DNA from: Caenispirillum bisanense
Lineage (GTDB): Bacteria; Pseudomonadota; Alphaproteobacteria; Rhodospirillales; Rhodospirillaceae
Length of the DNA stretch: 64,000 bases
Direction of reading: 5' to 3'
NCBI RefSeq assembly: GCF_900230255.1
Contig: NZ_OCNJ01000004.1
Span: 372,001-436,000 of the forward strand
The notes below the pieces were generated by a model. That model was not told the origin of the DNA, did no database searches, and worked only from the letters and a program-made list of their open reading frames with translations. Made by a program: the position numbers and the translations under genes. This document shows, one piece after another, positions 1 to 8,437 of the stretch (within the stretch, counting starts at the first letter, position 1; the number at the start of each line of letters is the position of its first letter).

Positions 1-932
1 GCCGTCTGACCGGGGACGCACCAGTGCTCCACACGACGAGGGGCGCCACCGAACAAGGCGTTGGGGAAGCGCGCCACGTCGCCGACGGCGAGGATGCGTT
101 CGGCGCCGACGGCTACCATCCGGTCGTCGCAGAGCACCCCGTCACCGAGGTCGAGGCCGGCGTCGCGCAGCCATTCCACGTTGGGCAGCGATCCGACCGC
201 TTCGACCACCACGTCGGCCTCGATGGCAATGCTGTCCGAGAGGATGGCCGTGACCGCAGCGTCGCCCTCCAACAGAGACCGCACTCCGACGCCGAGGCGG
301 AGATCCACCCCGTTGCGACGATGGAAGGCAGCCATCGCCGGGGCGACCCGAGGCCCGAGGGCGCCGACCATCGGCCACACCATGGGCTCGACCACCGTCA
401 CGGCGCAGCCGAGGCCGAGGGCCGTGGCGGCGAACTCCATGCCGATGAAGCCGCCGCCGACCACCAGCACCCGCACGCCAGGCCGCATCCTCGCCGCCAG
501 CCGGACCGCATCGTCGAAGGTCCGCAACACGTGCCGCCGGTCCTCCCCGCCCTCGCAAGGCAGGCGGCGCGGCCGCAGCCCGGTGGCGGCGACAAGCCAG
601 TCATAGGCGAGCGTGCCGCCGTCGGACAGGACCAGCTGCCGCTCCGTCGCCCGGACGGCCTCCGCCCGGGTGCCCAGGCGCCAGGTGACGCCGGTCGCCG
701 GCAGGCGGCTTTTCAGGACGAGCTTGTCGAAGGTTGCTTCGAGGGCGTCGGGCGCGGGCCCCAGCAGGGCCTGGATCGCCTCCTTGGACAGCGGCGGCCG
801 GTTGTAGGGCACATGAGGCTCGTCGCCGACGATCGTGACCGCCGCTTCCGGCAGAAGGGCCAGCACGGCCTCGGCGGTTCGCAGGCCGGCCAGCGAGGCT
901 CCGACGACGACGACGCGAGGGGGCGACGCCAT
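1..932 (-). CDS. FAD-dependent ferredoxin reductase of a P450 system, C-terminus beyond the left edge
   Basis: The protein starts MASPPRVVVVGASLAG, an FAD-binding Rossmann motif, followed by a YNRPPLSKEAI stretch typical of putidaredoxin-reductase-like flavoproteins. A second nucleotide-binding motif (VLVVGGGFIGMEFA) and the late FAD motif ending in ILAVGDVARFPN are present. It would pass electrons from NAD(P)H to the ferredoxin encoded 4 bases upstream, and on to the P450 at 1194-2393. About 310 codons are visible and the last roughly 80-100 are outside the window. The family is clear; the choice of NADH or NADPH is not. Confidence 0.9.
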   Translation of the reverse strand, partial: MASPPRVVVVGASLAGLRTAEAVLALLPEAAVTIVGDEPHVPYNRPPLSKEAIQALLGPAPDALEATFDKLVLKSRLPATGVTWRLGTRAEAVRATERQLVLSDGGTLAYDWLVAATGLRPRRLPCEGGEDRRHVLRTFDDAVRLAARMRPGVRVLVVGGGFIGMEFAATALGLGCAVTVVEPMVWPMVGALGPRVAPAMAAFHRRNGVDLRLGVGVRSLLEGDAAVTAILSDSIAIEADVVVEAVGSLPNVEWLRDAGLDLGDGVLCDDRMVAVGAERILAVGDVARFPNALFGGAPRRVEHWCVPGQT

Positions 933-936
933 GGTC

Positions 937-1125
937 TCACGCCTCGATCTGAATGGCCTGTTCGGGACAGGCGTCCGCCGCGGCTTCGACGTCGGCGCGC
1001 AAGGCGTCGTCCACGTCGGTCAGCCACACCAGGTCGCCTGCGTCATTGAAGGAAAACACCTGCGGCGCGGCGATGACGCACTGGCCGTGCATCAGGCAGA
1101 TGCTCATGTCGACGTTGATTTTCAT
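937..1125 (-). CDS. P450-associated [3Fe-4S]-type ferredoxin
   Basis: This 62-residue protein has cysteines at 10, 16 and 53 (CLMHGQC and ACPEQA). The position that holds the second cysteine of a [4Fe-4S] cluster is His13. Such single-cluster ferredoxins with a non-cysteine residue here are known as redox partners of bacterial P450s and usually carry a [3Fe-4S] or unusual cluster. The start at 1125 follows a GAAGGCAAGAAA stretch acting as ribosome site and gives the normal family length. The gene sits between the P450 (68-base gap) and the reductase (4-base gap), so all three are probably one transcript. Confidence 0.93.
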   Translation of the reverse strand: MKINVDMSICLMHGQCVIAAPQVFSFNDAGDLVWLTDVDDALRADVEAAADACPEQAIQIEA

Positions 1126-1193
1126 TTTCTTGCCTTCCCGTTCTTCAGTCCCGGTTTTTTTGTGTGGGACCGTCTTGTTCGTTGGTGTGGGCC

Positions 1194-2393
1194 TCAGGCC
1201 CGGTCGAAAGCGATCGGCATGCGGATGGCGCCCGTGTTGCCGCTGTCCGGCAGCCATTCGACCTCGCCGTTGAAGCGCGGGTTCTTCAGGCGCTGGGCTA
1301 GCAGCTTCAGGGCCTCGGTCATGTCGCCGCGGGCAATGAAGTGGCCGAGGCAGTGGTGGGCGCCGCCGCCGAACCCGAAATGCGGTTTGCGCTCGGCGGT
1401 GATGTCGAAGACCTCGGCGTCGGGCATCAGCGCCGGATCGGTGGCCGCCGCCTGCGAATAGAGGTGCAGCGTGGTTCCCGCGGCGATTTCGAGGTCGTTG
1501 AAGGTGAAGGTTTCAGTCGCTGCCCGGGTCACCCAGGTGACGGTCGGGCGCACCCGCATCACCTCCTCCACCGCCGCCTTGGCGAGGTCCGGCTGCTCGG
1601 CCAGCAGCGCCCACTGGGCGGGGTGCAGGATGAACTGCTCCATGGCGAGGCCGATCTGGTTGCGCGTGGTGTCGATGCCGCCGAAGATCGCCAGCACGAT
1701 CATGTCCAGCAGTTCCTGGTCGGACAGCTGCGCCTTGTCGCGGTTGGCCTGGACGAGCATGCCGACGAAGTCGTCCGTCGGGTTGGCGCGGCGCTCGGCG
1801 ACGACCTCTTCGGCGTACTGGAACAGGCGCTCGATGGCGGCCTCGATCTTCGGCAGGTCCTGCTTGAACGTCACGCCGAGCGCGAGACCCATGTCGGCGG
1901 CCATGTCGGCCAGCTCGCGCCAGCGGTCGAAGGGCAGGCCGAGCAGGTCGCAGATCACGCCGGTGGCGTAGGGCTCGGTGAAATCGGCGATGAAGTCGCA
2001 TTCGCCGCGGTCGATGAACTGGTCGATGAGGCGGTTCGCCAGGGCCTGAAACTTGGGCTGCAAGTCGGCGATGAGCTTGGGCGAGAAGGCGGGGTTGGCC
2101 ATGCGGCGCAGCCGGGCGTGCGTGTCGCCCTCCTGGCACAGCAGCATGTCGCACCACCAGCGGGCGAACTTGCCCTCGACCCCATTGTGCTGCGGCCACA
2201 AGTAACTCCCCTGCCGCAGCTTGGGGTGGCGAAGAAGCTTCTGGACCTCGTCGTAACGGAGAACGGCGATCCCGTATGTCGTGCGCGCATACCAGCTACG
2301 GGTGCGCGCATCCTTCACTTCTTGCGACCGGATGGAGAACTTGGGATTGGCGACGTCGAGGTAGGGAACGTCATCGACCACTGTGAGCGTCAT
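1194..2393 (-). CDS. cytochrome P450 monooxygenase
   Basis: The protein has 399 residues, the usual length for a soluble bacterial P450. The oxygen-activation motif GGIDTT is at 238-243, the ExxR pair at E277/R280, and the haem-thiolate loop FGFGGGAHHCLG puts the ligand at Cys348. No signal peptide or membrane segment is seen. It is first in a minus-strand operon with its own ferredoxin and reductase, so electron delivery is self-contained. No substrate-pathway genes are adjacent, so the substrate (terpenoid, fatty acid, steroid or aromatic) cannot be inferred. Confidence 0.95.
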   Translation of the reverse strand: MTLTVVDDVPYLDVANPKFSIRSQEVKDARTRSWYARTTYGIAVLRYDEVQKLLRHPKLRQGSYLWPQHNGVEGKFARWWCDMLLCQEGDTHARLRRMANPAFSPKLIADLQPKFQALANRLIDQFIDRGECDFIADFTEPYATGVICDLLGLPFDRWRELADMAADMGLALGVTFKQDLPKIEAAIERLFQYAEEVVAERRANPTDDFVGMLVQANRDKAQLSDQELLDMIVLAIFGGIDTTRNQIGLAMEQFILHPAQWALLAEQPDLAKAAVEEVMRVRPTVTWVTRAATETFTFNDLEIAAGTTLHLYSQAAATDPALMPDAEVFDITAERKPHFGFGGGAHHCLGHFIARGDMTEALKLLAQRLKNPRFNGEVEWLPDSGNTGAIRMPIAFDRA

Positions 2394-2968
2394 CGCTGGC
2401 TCCGGGAGGATTTGTTTCTGTCCTCCCAGTTCAGCAAGCCTGATGCCAAGTCCGTGGCGGCCGCCAAAGAAAGCGCAACCACCAGCATTTTCAGTGGCTT
2501 GTCTCCAACCGCCGTGGCGCCGCGGCGGATATGCCGGCCGATTGGCGGCGTCGGCGCTGCGGTACTACATCGGGGGCGATGAGGAAATGCGCTCACGGGC
2601 TCATCGGTCCGAGGCGCCACGCCGGCCCCGCTGAACCACAAAATCGTCGGGGATCCCGCAGGGACAACGACGGTTGGGACACTTGCGTGACAGCCGATCA
2701 AGGGAATGGGTGCAGAGTGACGTTGCTGTGGACTATGGTGCCCGCAGGAACCGGCGCGGTTCAGTGAGAGGCGCTCTTGCGCTGCCTACAACCGAAAATG
2801 CACCTACTCATGGCGCCCAGATGTTGCATATACAACCGGAGCAGCCTAGCGACCGCAGCCGGAGGCGAGGCTTCTGACTTCATGTATCAGCCTCGACGAA
2901 CCAGTCCCGGGAGGGCGAGACCCCGATGATCATCGCCTGTCGCTTCCTCTATTTGCCCGGTTCCCTGT
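2394..2968. other. 575-base intergenic stretch without a convincing gene
   Basis: Short open frames occur on both strands, but none has a recognisable domain or good ribosome site. The composition is less GC-rich than the flanking genes. The promoter of the minus-strand P450 operon should lie at the left side; a GGAG ribosome site is visible just before 2393. Confidence 0.5.
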
Positions 2969-3016
2969 GAAAAAACGCTGTCCGCCGCCGCGTTTCGCGG
3001 GGTGCGGCGGCGGACG
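2969..3016 (-). terminator. Rho-independent terminator of the 3036-6985 gene pair
   Basis: Read on the minus strand, an 11-base stem (positions 3015-3005 pairing with 2990-2980, GTCCGCCGCCG type) is followed by AGCGTTTTTT at 2979-2970. It lies just past the stop codon at 3036. Confidence 0.85.
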
Positions 3017-3035
3017 CTTGTTTACAGCTACAAAG

Positions 3036-6000
3036 TCAGAGACTGCAGTAGAGGATTACGCGGCCAGCATCGCTGGCGCGCAGGTCCTTGATCTTCGCTT
3101 GATCGGGCGCGCCTTTCGGGCAGAACTCGCCGCGAATTTTTGCCACTCTGGCAGCGCCGGGGAAGACAAAAGCGGATTTTTCGCGCCACTCTTTCAGCGA
3201 CACGCGCTCAATAGACTTGCCGTCGTCGATCTGGGTCACTGTCAACGCCTCCTGCCCCGGCTTCACCTCCATCATGTCGAGAGTTAAGCTGATGAAGCCT
3301 TCATTCTCTGAATATAGTTTGAGGGCATAGACATCACTACCAAACAGCAAGCCGGGCTCCTTGTACTCGGCCACCTGCTGGTCTTCGCGCAAGAAGCACA
3401 GCACGTTGCGGAGCGGCAGGATTTCGGAGCCCACCAGGAAGGGGCGCTCCGCTTGACCACCGGAAATCTTGCCCTTGTCGAGCATCGCCGAGCAGGCTTC
3501 GGTGAGGGTTTCCCGTGCCCATCCTGCAGCGAAGTCAGCATAGCGGCCGAAGGCGGGCATGCCCTCGGCGCGATGGCGGTACTGACCGGCGATCGCGGCC
3601 ACGTCGAGGGCGCCCTGCAGCGTCTTCTTCTCGCCGTCGATGTCGATGCGGAACTGTTCGAAGCCTTCGTCGAGCAGCTTAGCAACATAGGCGTTGCCGG
3701 CGGCCAGCACGCGCTCGCGCTGCGCTGCGTCGACTTCCTCAACAAAAGGCGCCACAGCGTCGCGCACCGCCGCCTCGACCTCGTCCACATCCTTGTAGGT
3801 GAGGTTCATGCCGTTGATATCGGCTATGGCCTGATCGGCGAGAGCGGTGACCACAGCCGTACGCCGGGCATCCGCAGCCGCGACGTAGGTGGCGCCAAGC
3901 GTCTGCCCCAGTTCCTCGAGGGTGCGAGCACGGATGTCGGCCAAATCATCGAGAGCACTCCAGCTCACCGCAATCGAGTCGAGGTGGCTCTGGAAGACGC
4001 CGATGTTCGCCTTCGCGATCTCCGCCACCTTGGCGTCGACGGCGGCTTCGTAGGCGGCCAGTTCGGGCAGTGCCGGCTCGCGCCGCACCTGCGCGAGCAC
4101 CGCCTCGCGGCGGCGGCGCAGGTCGGCGATGGCGTCCATTTCTGAGCCGGCATCCCCAACCTCGGCGGTGGCAGCCACCAGCACAGCCTTACGGGCCTTG
4201 AGGCGGAACGCATCGACCGATGCTGCGAGATCCCGCTTCTGGTTGTCCGACAGGATAGCGCCGAGGGTGAGGTCGATCTCGTCGACTCGTGCGTTGACCA
4301 CTTCGAGGTTCGCCATGGTCGGATCTAGCGATCCGGCCCAGCCGGCACTGTCAGCCAGCACGCGATCGGCAACCGCCTTGCGCTTGGCGGCCCAGGCATC
4401 GTCGATAGCCTTCTTGGCGGCCAGCGGCGGCGTCTCGCCAAGCCACGCCAGCGCCTTGCTCACAGTTTTCTCGGCAGCGCGCAAGCCATCCAGGTCGTCG
4501 GAGGTACCGGCTATGTGGGCCACCTTGGCGTCGACCACCTTGGCCGCCAACAACTCCTTATAGCGCATGGCGTCGGTCACGACGTTCTGCACATCGCCCA
4601 TGGTGACGGCGCCCCGCAGGTTCATGCCATTGTAGCCGACCAGTTCGGTGACTTCGGCGGCGGTGTCGAACATGGAGGCAAGGGCGTAGGTGTCTTCGGG
4701 GAAGGCGCCGCGCATGAGGTCCATTGCGAACCAGCCATCCATCCGGTCGTCGTCCTGGCGACGGACGACCATCTCGTTGCGACTGCGGGAATCGGCGATG
4801 GTCTCGTAAATCTTGTCGGCAAGCCCCCGCTGAGTGCGATAGAGCGTCTCGCAAGCCTTTCTGAACTCGCCGTGCAGGCCGTCATTGCCGAGCCAGTAGT
4901 AGGCTGGAGAGCCAAAGTACCGCTGCGACAGGTCGTCGCTGTAATGGGCGAGGACACCCGCGTTCGGGTTTGTATCGGCGAACAAGCGCAGTCTCTGGCC
5001 GGCGGGAGCCGAATTGTACCAAGCGATGAAGGCGTTACAGTCGGGGCTCCTGTACTCACCCGGCGGCAGAAGGCCGACCAGACGGTTGGGCCGCGGCGTC
5101 GCCAGTTCTATCTTCCGCAGGGACTCGCCCTCGGTGATGGTGGCCAGAATGCGCTCGGCCGTCTTGGGCTGCTCGCCGGTCTTCTTGAGGACGATCTTAC
5201 CGCCTTCCATGCAGCGGTCGGGAATCTCTATCGTGCCGGCGGCCATGTCGATGGTGCCACCGAACTGGTCGGGGAAGGGCGCCGCGGGCGTCGCCAGCCA
5301 GTCCTTGTACTGAACCTGGAGCTGACGGGCGGCATCGTTGAAGAAGCCAGTGACCTTGGTGCGGCCGCTGGCGCGGGTGCCGGAGTGATCCTTGTCGGCC
5401 AGTTCCACCCAGGCTGTGAAAGCCGCGCCTTCTGCTTCATAGACCGACAGCGTGACGTCGAACCGCGATTCCCGTTGCCAGGTCTTGCAAGTGTAGCTGC
5501 CGGTCCAGTCGCCGAGGATGGGGCCGGAGCCTTTGACGATCCCGACCGGCGCCGACGCCGCGGCGGGAGCAGCGACGACGGGCGTCGTCGGGGCTACGGG
5601 TACGGCAGGCGCCGGGCTCGGGGCCGATGTCGCGGGAGCCAGGGCAACTTCCTTAGGCGCTGGGGCCGGTGCCGCCGCCGTCTGGGCAGGCGATGTCGGC
5701 GCCGGGGCGGGCGCGGCGACAGCGGTCGCCGCCGCCCGCCACTCACCGGCCTTCTCCGCAAAGCCTCGCCACGCCTCGGCCCCGCCGGGACCCGTGCCGA
5801 CGATGGTTGCACGCGCCGCCGCCGGGCAACGGTCGGCCAGGACACGCGACCCGATCACCTGCACAAGCGGCGGAAAATCTGCGGAAGCAAACCGGGCGGG
5901 GTCCTCGGCCTCGATGTGCAGCACCACGTCACTGCCGCACCATCCGGCGCCGGCGTCCTTTGCGACGATCTTCATGCCGTGGCGCGAGGAATGGGCGATC

Positions 6001-6089
6001 TGTTCGTCGGCGGCGACGGCCGGAGCGGCAACCGCCGCTCCCACCGTCAGACCAGCCGCCGCGGCAAGGAGGGAGCGGCGCAACGCCAT
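3036..6089 (-). CDS. large secreted or periplasmic protein of unknown function
   Basis: No family is recognised. The 1017-residue product starts MALRRSLLAAAAGL and has a Sec signal peptide with likely cleavage after AVAA. Residues about 125-185 are a Pro/Ala-rich linker. A small domain containing GDWTGSYTC follows, then a long charged, probably alpha-helical region (about 480-830), and a C-terminal domain with scattered cysteines ending CSL. The start is taken at 6089 because it shares one base with the upstream stop (TGATG), indicating translational coupling to the lipoprotein gene. Codon use is less GC-biased than in most neighbours, which may indicate transfer. The two proteins probably act together in the envelope. 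Confidence 0.75.
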   Translation of the reverse strand: MALRRSLLAAAAGLTVGAAVAAPAVAADEQIAHSSRHGMKIVAKDAGAGWCGSDVVLHIEAEDPARFASADFPPLVQVIGSRVLADRCPAAARATIVGTGPGGAEAWRGFAEKAGEWRAAATAVAAPAPAPTSPAQTAAAPAPAPKEVALAPATSAPSPAPAVPVAPTTPVVAAPAAASAPVGIVKGSGPILGDWTGSYTCKTWQRESRFDVTLSVYEAEGAAFTAWVELADKDHSGTRASGRTKVTGFFNDAARQLQVQYKDWLATPAAPFPDQFGGTIDMAAGTIEIPDRCMEGGKIVLKKTGEQPKTAERILATITEGESLRKIELATPRPNRLVGLLPPGEYRSPDCNAFIAWYNSAPAGQRLRLFADTNPNAGVLAHYSDDLSQRYFGSPAYYWLGNDGLHGEFRKACETLYRTQRGLADKIYETIADSRSRNEMVVRRQDDDRMDGWFAMDLMRGAFPEDTYALASMFDTAAEVTELVGYNGMNLRGAVTMGDVQNVVTDAMRYKELLAAKVVDAKVAHIAGTSDDLDGLRAAEKTVSKALAWLGETPPLAAKKAIDDAWAAKRKAVADRVLADSAGWAGSLDPTMANLEVVNARVDEIDLTLGAILSDNQKRDLAASVDAFRLKARKAVLVAATAEVGDAGSEMDAIADLRRRREAVLAQVRREPALPELAAYEAAVDAKVAEIAKANIGVFQSHLDSIAVSWSALDDLADIRARTLEELGQTLGATYVAAADARRTAVVTALADQAIADINGMNLTYKDVDEVEAAVRDAVAPFVEEVDAAQRERVLAAGNAYVAKLLDEGFEQFRIDIDGEKKTLQGALDVAAIAGQYRHRAEGMPAFGRYADFAAGWARETLTEACSAMLDKGKISGGQAERPFLVGSEILPLRNVLCFLREDQQVAEYKEPGLLFGSDVYALKLYSENEGFISLTLDMMEVKPGQEALTVTQIDDGKSIERVSLKEWREKSAFVFPGAARVAKIRGEFCPKGAPDQAKIKDLRASDAGRVILYCSL

Positions 6090-6985
6090 CAGATGATCTC
6101 CCACATGCCGTCGCCGCTCTTGCAGACGGTCGCCTGCTCGGTGGCGTTCTCACCGTTCTTGGAAACCTCCATGCGCATGTCGCGGCACTGGGTGGTGGCA
6201 GCCACTTCCTCAACCACCAGATCATCGAGGTTGGTGCTATCGGCCGAACCAGCAGCGGCCGAGGTGCGCGCATCAGCCAGCATCGTGTCGAGGTCGCGTG
6301 ACTGGGTCAGGCCAACGCGCTGGTCGGTTACCGCCAACTGGTCGAGATCCGTGCTGGCGGTCTGCACCGACGGCGCCTTGCGCACCAGGGGCTCATAGAC
6401 GTAGCCGATGGTGCGGTTGTTGCGGCCGACCATGATCCAATCCGAGCCGGCGACGCGTCCGATTGCCTGGAACCGCTCGCCGGCCTTGAGGCCGCCGACA
6501 ACGGCCGCTTCGGTGGTCGGGGCGGCCCGCAGGTTGGCGCTCTTGTCGGTGATCCATGTCTCGCCCAACACCTCAAGGGAGGCCGGCGCCTGGACGGCGC
6601 GGTCGCGCACGATGGCAACGCGGCGTTCGGCAGTGCCGGTGCTTACCGGCGTGATACGAGCAGCAGCGCCGCTGTCGGGATTGGACCAGGTGATCGTCTC
6701 GCCATCGCGGGCACTCCCCAGTGCCTGTCCGGCCTGTCGGCTGACCTGCGCCTGCTCCTGCTCGTCCAGCATGCTACCGATCATGTCGCCGATGACGCCG
6801 CCGATGACGCCGCCGAGGGCGATCGCCGCGATCTTGCCGGCACCCTGACCGAAGGCCGAACCAATGGCAACGCCGGCGACAGCACCAACGACGCGGCCGA
6901 TGTCGCGGTTGGTGGTCTGGCAGGCGCTGGTGGCGAGAACGGCCACTATCGCTGTTGTTGCAACTAGGCTCTTTCTGAACGACAT
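6089..6985 (-). CDS. glycine-zipper lipoprotein with an SH3-type domain
   Basis: The protein begins MSFRKSLVATTAIVAVLATSACQ, a lipoprotein signal with lipobox TSAC. Residues about 30-75 are a glycine-zipper segment (repeated GxxxG in GVAIGSAFGQG and GGVIGGVIGDMIGS), as in the Rickettsia 17-kDa antigen family, followed by a charged DEQEQAQ stretch. An SH3-like domain follows (about 140-200: SANLRAAPTTEAAVVGGLKAG), then a tail with two cysteines. The start at 6985 is preferred over 6994 because AAGGGGG lies 9 bases before it. It is the first gene of a two-gene unit. Confidence 0.8.
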   Translation of the reverse strand: MSFRKSLVATTAIVAVLATSACQTTNRDIGRVVGAVAGVAIGSAFGQGAGKIAAIALGGVIGGVIGDMIGSMLDEQEQAQVSRQAGQALGSARDGETITWSNPDSGAAARITPVSTGTAERRVAIVRDRAVQAPASLEVLGETWITDKSANLRAAPTTEAAVVGGLKAGERFQAIGRVAGSDWIMVGRNNRTIGYVYEPLVRKAPSVQTASTDLDQLAVTDQRVGLTQSRDLDTMLADARTSAAAGSADSTNLDDLVVEEVAATTQCRDMRMEVSKNGENATEQATVCKSGDGMWEII

Positions 6986-7231
6986 GACGAACATCCCCCT
7001 TTTTCATACGGTCCATAGGCGAAATCGTTTTTGCAGCATCCCTTTGAGGTTCTCAAGGCAAACTTCTGCCAACTGTAGGGCTTTTCCCAATCCATCTTGG
7101 AGCGACGCGGCGGAGCGGCGGACAGCCGCGCGGTAGATCGTCCCGCCGACATTGGGCGCGCCTGACCACAGTCTCAGCCGCATGTCATGGCCCCGATCCG
7201 GCCGCTGCCGGTCCCGATCCGGGAGCCCACC

Positions 7232-7582
7232 ATGCCCGACGCCTCTCCCCTCGCCGCGCTCGACGCCCTGCCGCCCCTGTAGACGACGGAGGCCCGCGAG
7301 ACCGCCGAACTGATCCTGCCGCTGCGCTTCACCTGCCGCTGGCACGCCCTGTCCTGGTACCCCGTCGAGCGCGACGGCGACGTCCTGTTCGGCTTTACCA
7401 CCCGCGTCGTCCCCGAGTGGCGCCACGTCCACATCCGCGAGCTGCTCGACCGGCACCACGGTGATGCCGTCGTGCTCGACGGCAACCACCGCCCGGCCCC
7501 CGCCCCCGACGTGCCGGAGATCTGGGCCCATCGCCTCGACGACATCACCCCCTTCCGGCCGTCACGGGTGCGTCTGCCCTGA
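7232..7582 (+). pseudogene. DUF2958-like gene interrupted by an in-frame TAG
   Basis: From ATG 7232 the frame reads MPDASPLAALDALPPL, then TAG at 7280-7282, then stays open for 99 codons to TGA at 7580. The downstream part (TTEARETAELILPL, then SWYPVERDGDVLFGF, then PEWRHVHIRELLD) resembles DUF2958 proteins, which carry an LPxLYxTE motif near the N-terminus. The TAG replaces the expected tyrosine codon (TAC or TAT) exactly. No ATG, GTG or TTG follows early enough to restart the main domain. DUF2958 genes are common on integrative and conjugative elements, which fits the integrase nearby. The family match is from memory of the motif; a sequencing error is possible. Confidence 0.6.
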
Positions 7583-7624
7583 CGGTCACCCCGGCGGCAT
7601 CGCCGCCTCACCAAGGAGACCCGC

Positions 7625-7816
7625 ATGTTCACGTTCGCCATTCCCGCCTCGCCCGCCAGCACCGCCGGTCGCGGCGGTTCGACCGCTGGCAGCCTCGGCA
7701 CCGCCCTCGGCCGGACCCTGCTCACCGGCTGCGCCCCGTCGCTTCCCGCGACGCCGTCCGCGTCGCCCGACATCACCCTCATCAAGGTCGAGGTCAACAT
7801 CGGCACCGGCCGCTGA
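7625..7816 (+). CDS. small hypothetical protein, 63 residues
   Basis: No family is recognised. The product is rich in Ala, Ser, Thr and Gly, with one cysteine (TGCAPS) and the C-terminus IKVEVNIGTGR. A strong ribosome site (AAGGAG) lies 7 bases before the ATG, and a perfect Rho-independent terminator lies just past the stop. Both argue for a real small gene within the eroded integrative element. Confidence 0.5.
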   Translation: MFTFAIPASPASTAGRGGSTAGSLGTALGRTLLTGCAPSLPATPSASPDITLIKVEVNIGTGR

Positions 7817-7843
7817 CGACCGCCAGTTCCCATCCTGCCCATC

Positions 7844-7875
7844 GGGCGGTCGGCCTCGTGCCGACCGCCCTTTTT
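7844..7875 (+). terminator. Rho-independent terminator after the 63-residue ORF
   Basis: A perfect 11-base stem (GGGCGGTCGGC at 7844-7854, GCCGACCGCCC at 7860-7870) with a 5-base loop is followed by TTTTT. Confidence 0.85.
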
Positions 7876-7893
7876 CATGCCCGGAGTCCCGTC

Positions 7894-8376
7894 ATGACCG
7901 TCCCTTCCGCATCCGGCGACACCGAGATCCTCCTCGTCGCCATCGCCCTGTCGCAGGGCGCCCGCATCGTCGCCCGCCACTATCACCTGAGCCCCTCCGA
8001 CCGCGAGCGCCTCGGCCACGCCCTGCTCGGCCTGATCGACCTCGGACACGTCGCCGCCTATGCGATCCTCCCGGTCGCCTATGCCGGCGCCATGGATGAC
8101 GCCGAGGCGGACCTCCGCCAGGCGGTCGGAGTCGTCGCGGCCGACGCCGTCCTTGCCGCAGGCGACCGGGCGCACCCGCGCGACCTGACGCATCCGCAGA
8201 TGCTCGTCGCCGCCTGGGCGTTCGAGACCCGCCTCGGCACCCGCCCCACCGCCGCCGCCAAGGCCGGTCCTCTCGACATCGTGCTGCAGGCCGATCCGGC
8301 CGACGACGACGAGACCGGCATCACCCTCCCCGGTCTCGACGGCCTCTGGACCCTCTCGGCCTGGACGCCCCTGTGA
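7894..8376 (+). CDS. hypothetical protein of the integrative element
   Basis: No family is recognised. The 160-residue, probably cytoplasmic protein has an Ala-rich helical first half (LVAIALSQGARIVARHYHL) and an acidic stretch (DPADDDE) before a C-terminus ending LWTLSAWTPL. ATG 7894 is chosen because a GGAG ribosome site precedes it; the upstream ATG at 7858 lies inside the preceding terminator stem. It lies between the small ORF and the integrase and shares their strongly C-ending codon use. Confidence 0.5.
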   Translation: MTVPSASGDTEILLVAIALSQGARIVARHYHLSPSDRERLGHALLGLIDLGHVAAYAILPVAYAGAMDDAEADLRQAVGVVAADAVLAAGDRAHPRDLTHPQMLVAAWAFETRLGTRPTAAAKAGPLDIVLQADPADDDETGITLPGLDGLWTLSAWTPL

Positions 8377-8437
8377 CACGCGCAGGCGCGCCGGAGCGCC
8401 CTGGCGCGTCTGCGCTCATCCCTCAGGAGACTTCCCC

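Noticed and set aside
2390-2701. Minus-strand frame of 103 codons upstream of the P450
   Set aside because: No domain, no good ribosome site, and it overlaps the P450 start region.
7151-7162. ATTGGGCGCGCC as a left attachment site
   Set aside because: It matches the tRNA end over only about 11 bases with an indel, and GGCGCGCC is expected by chance in GC-rich DNA.
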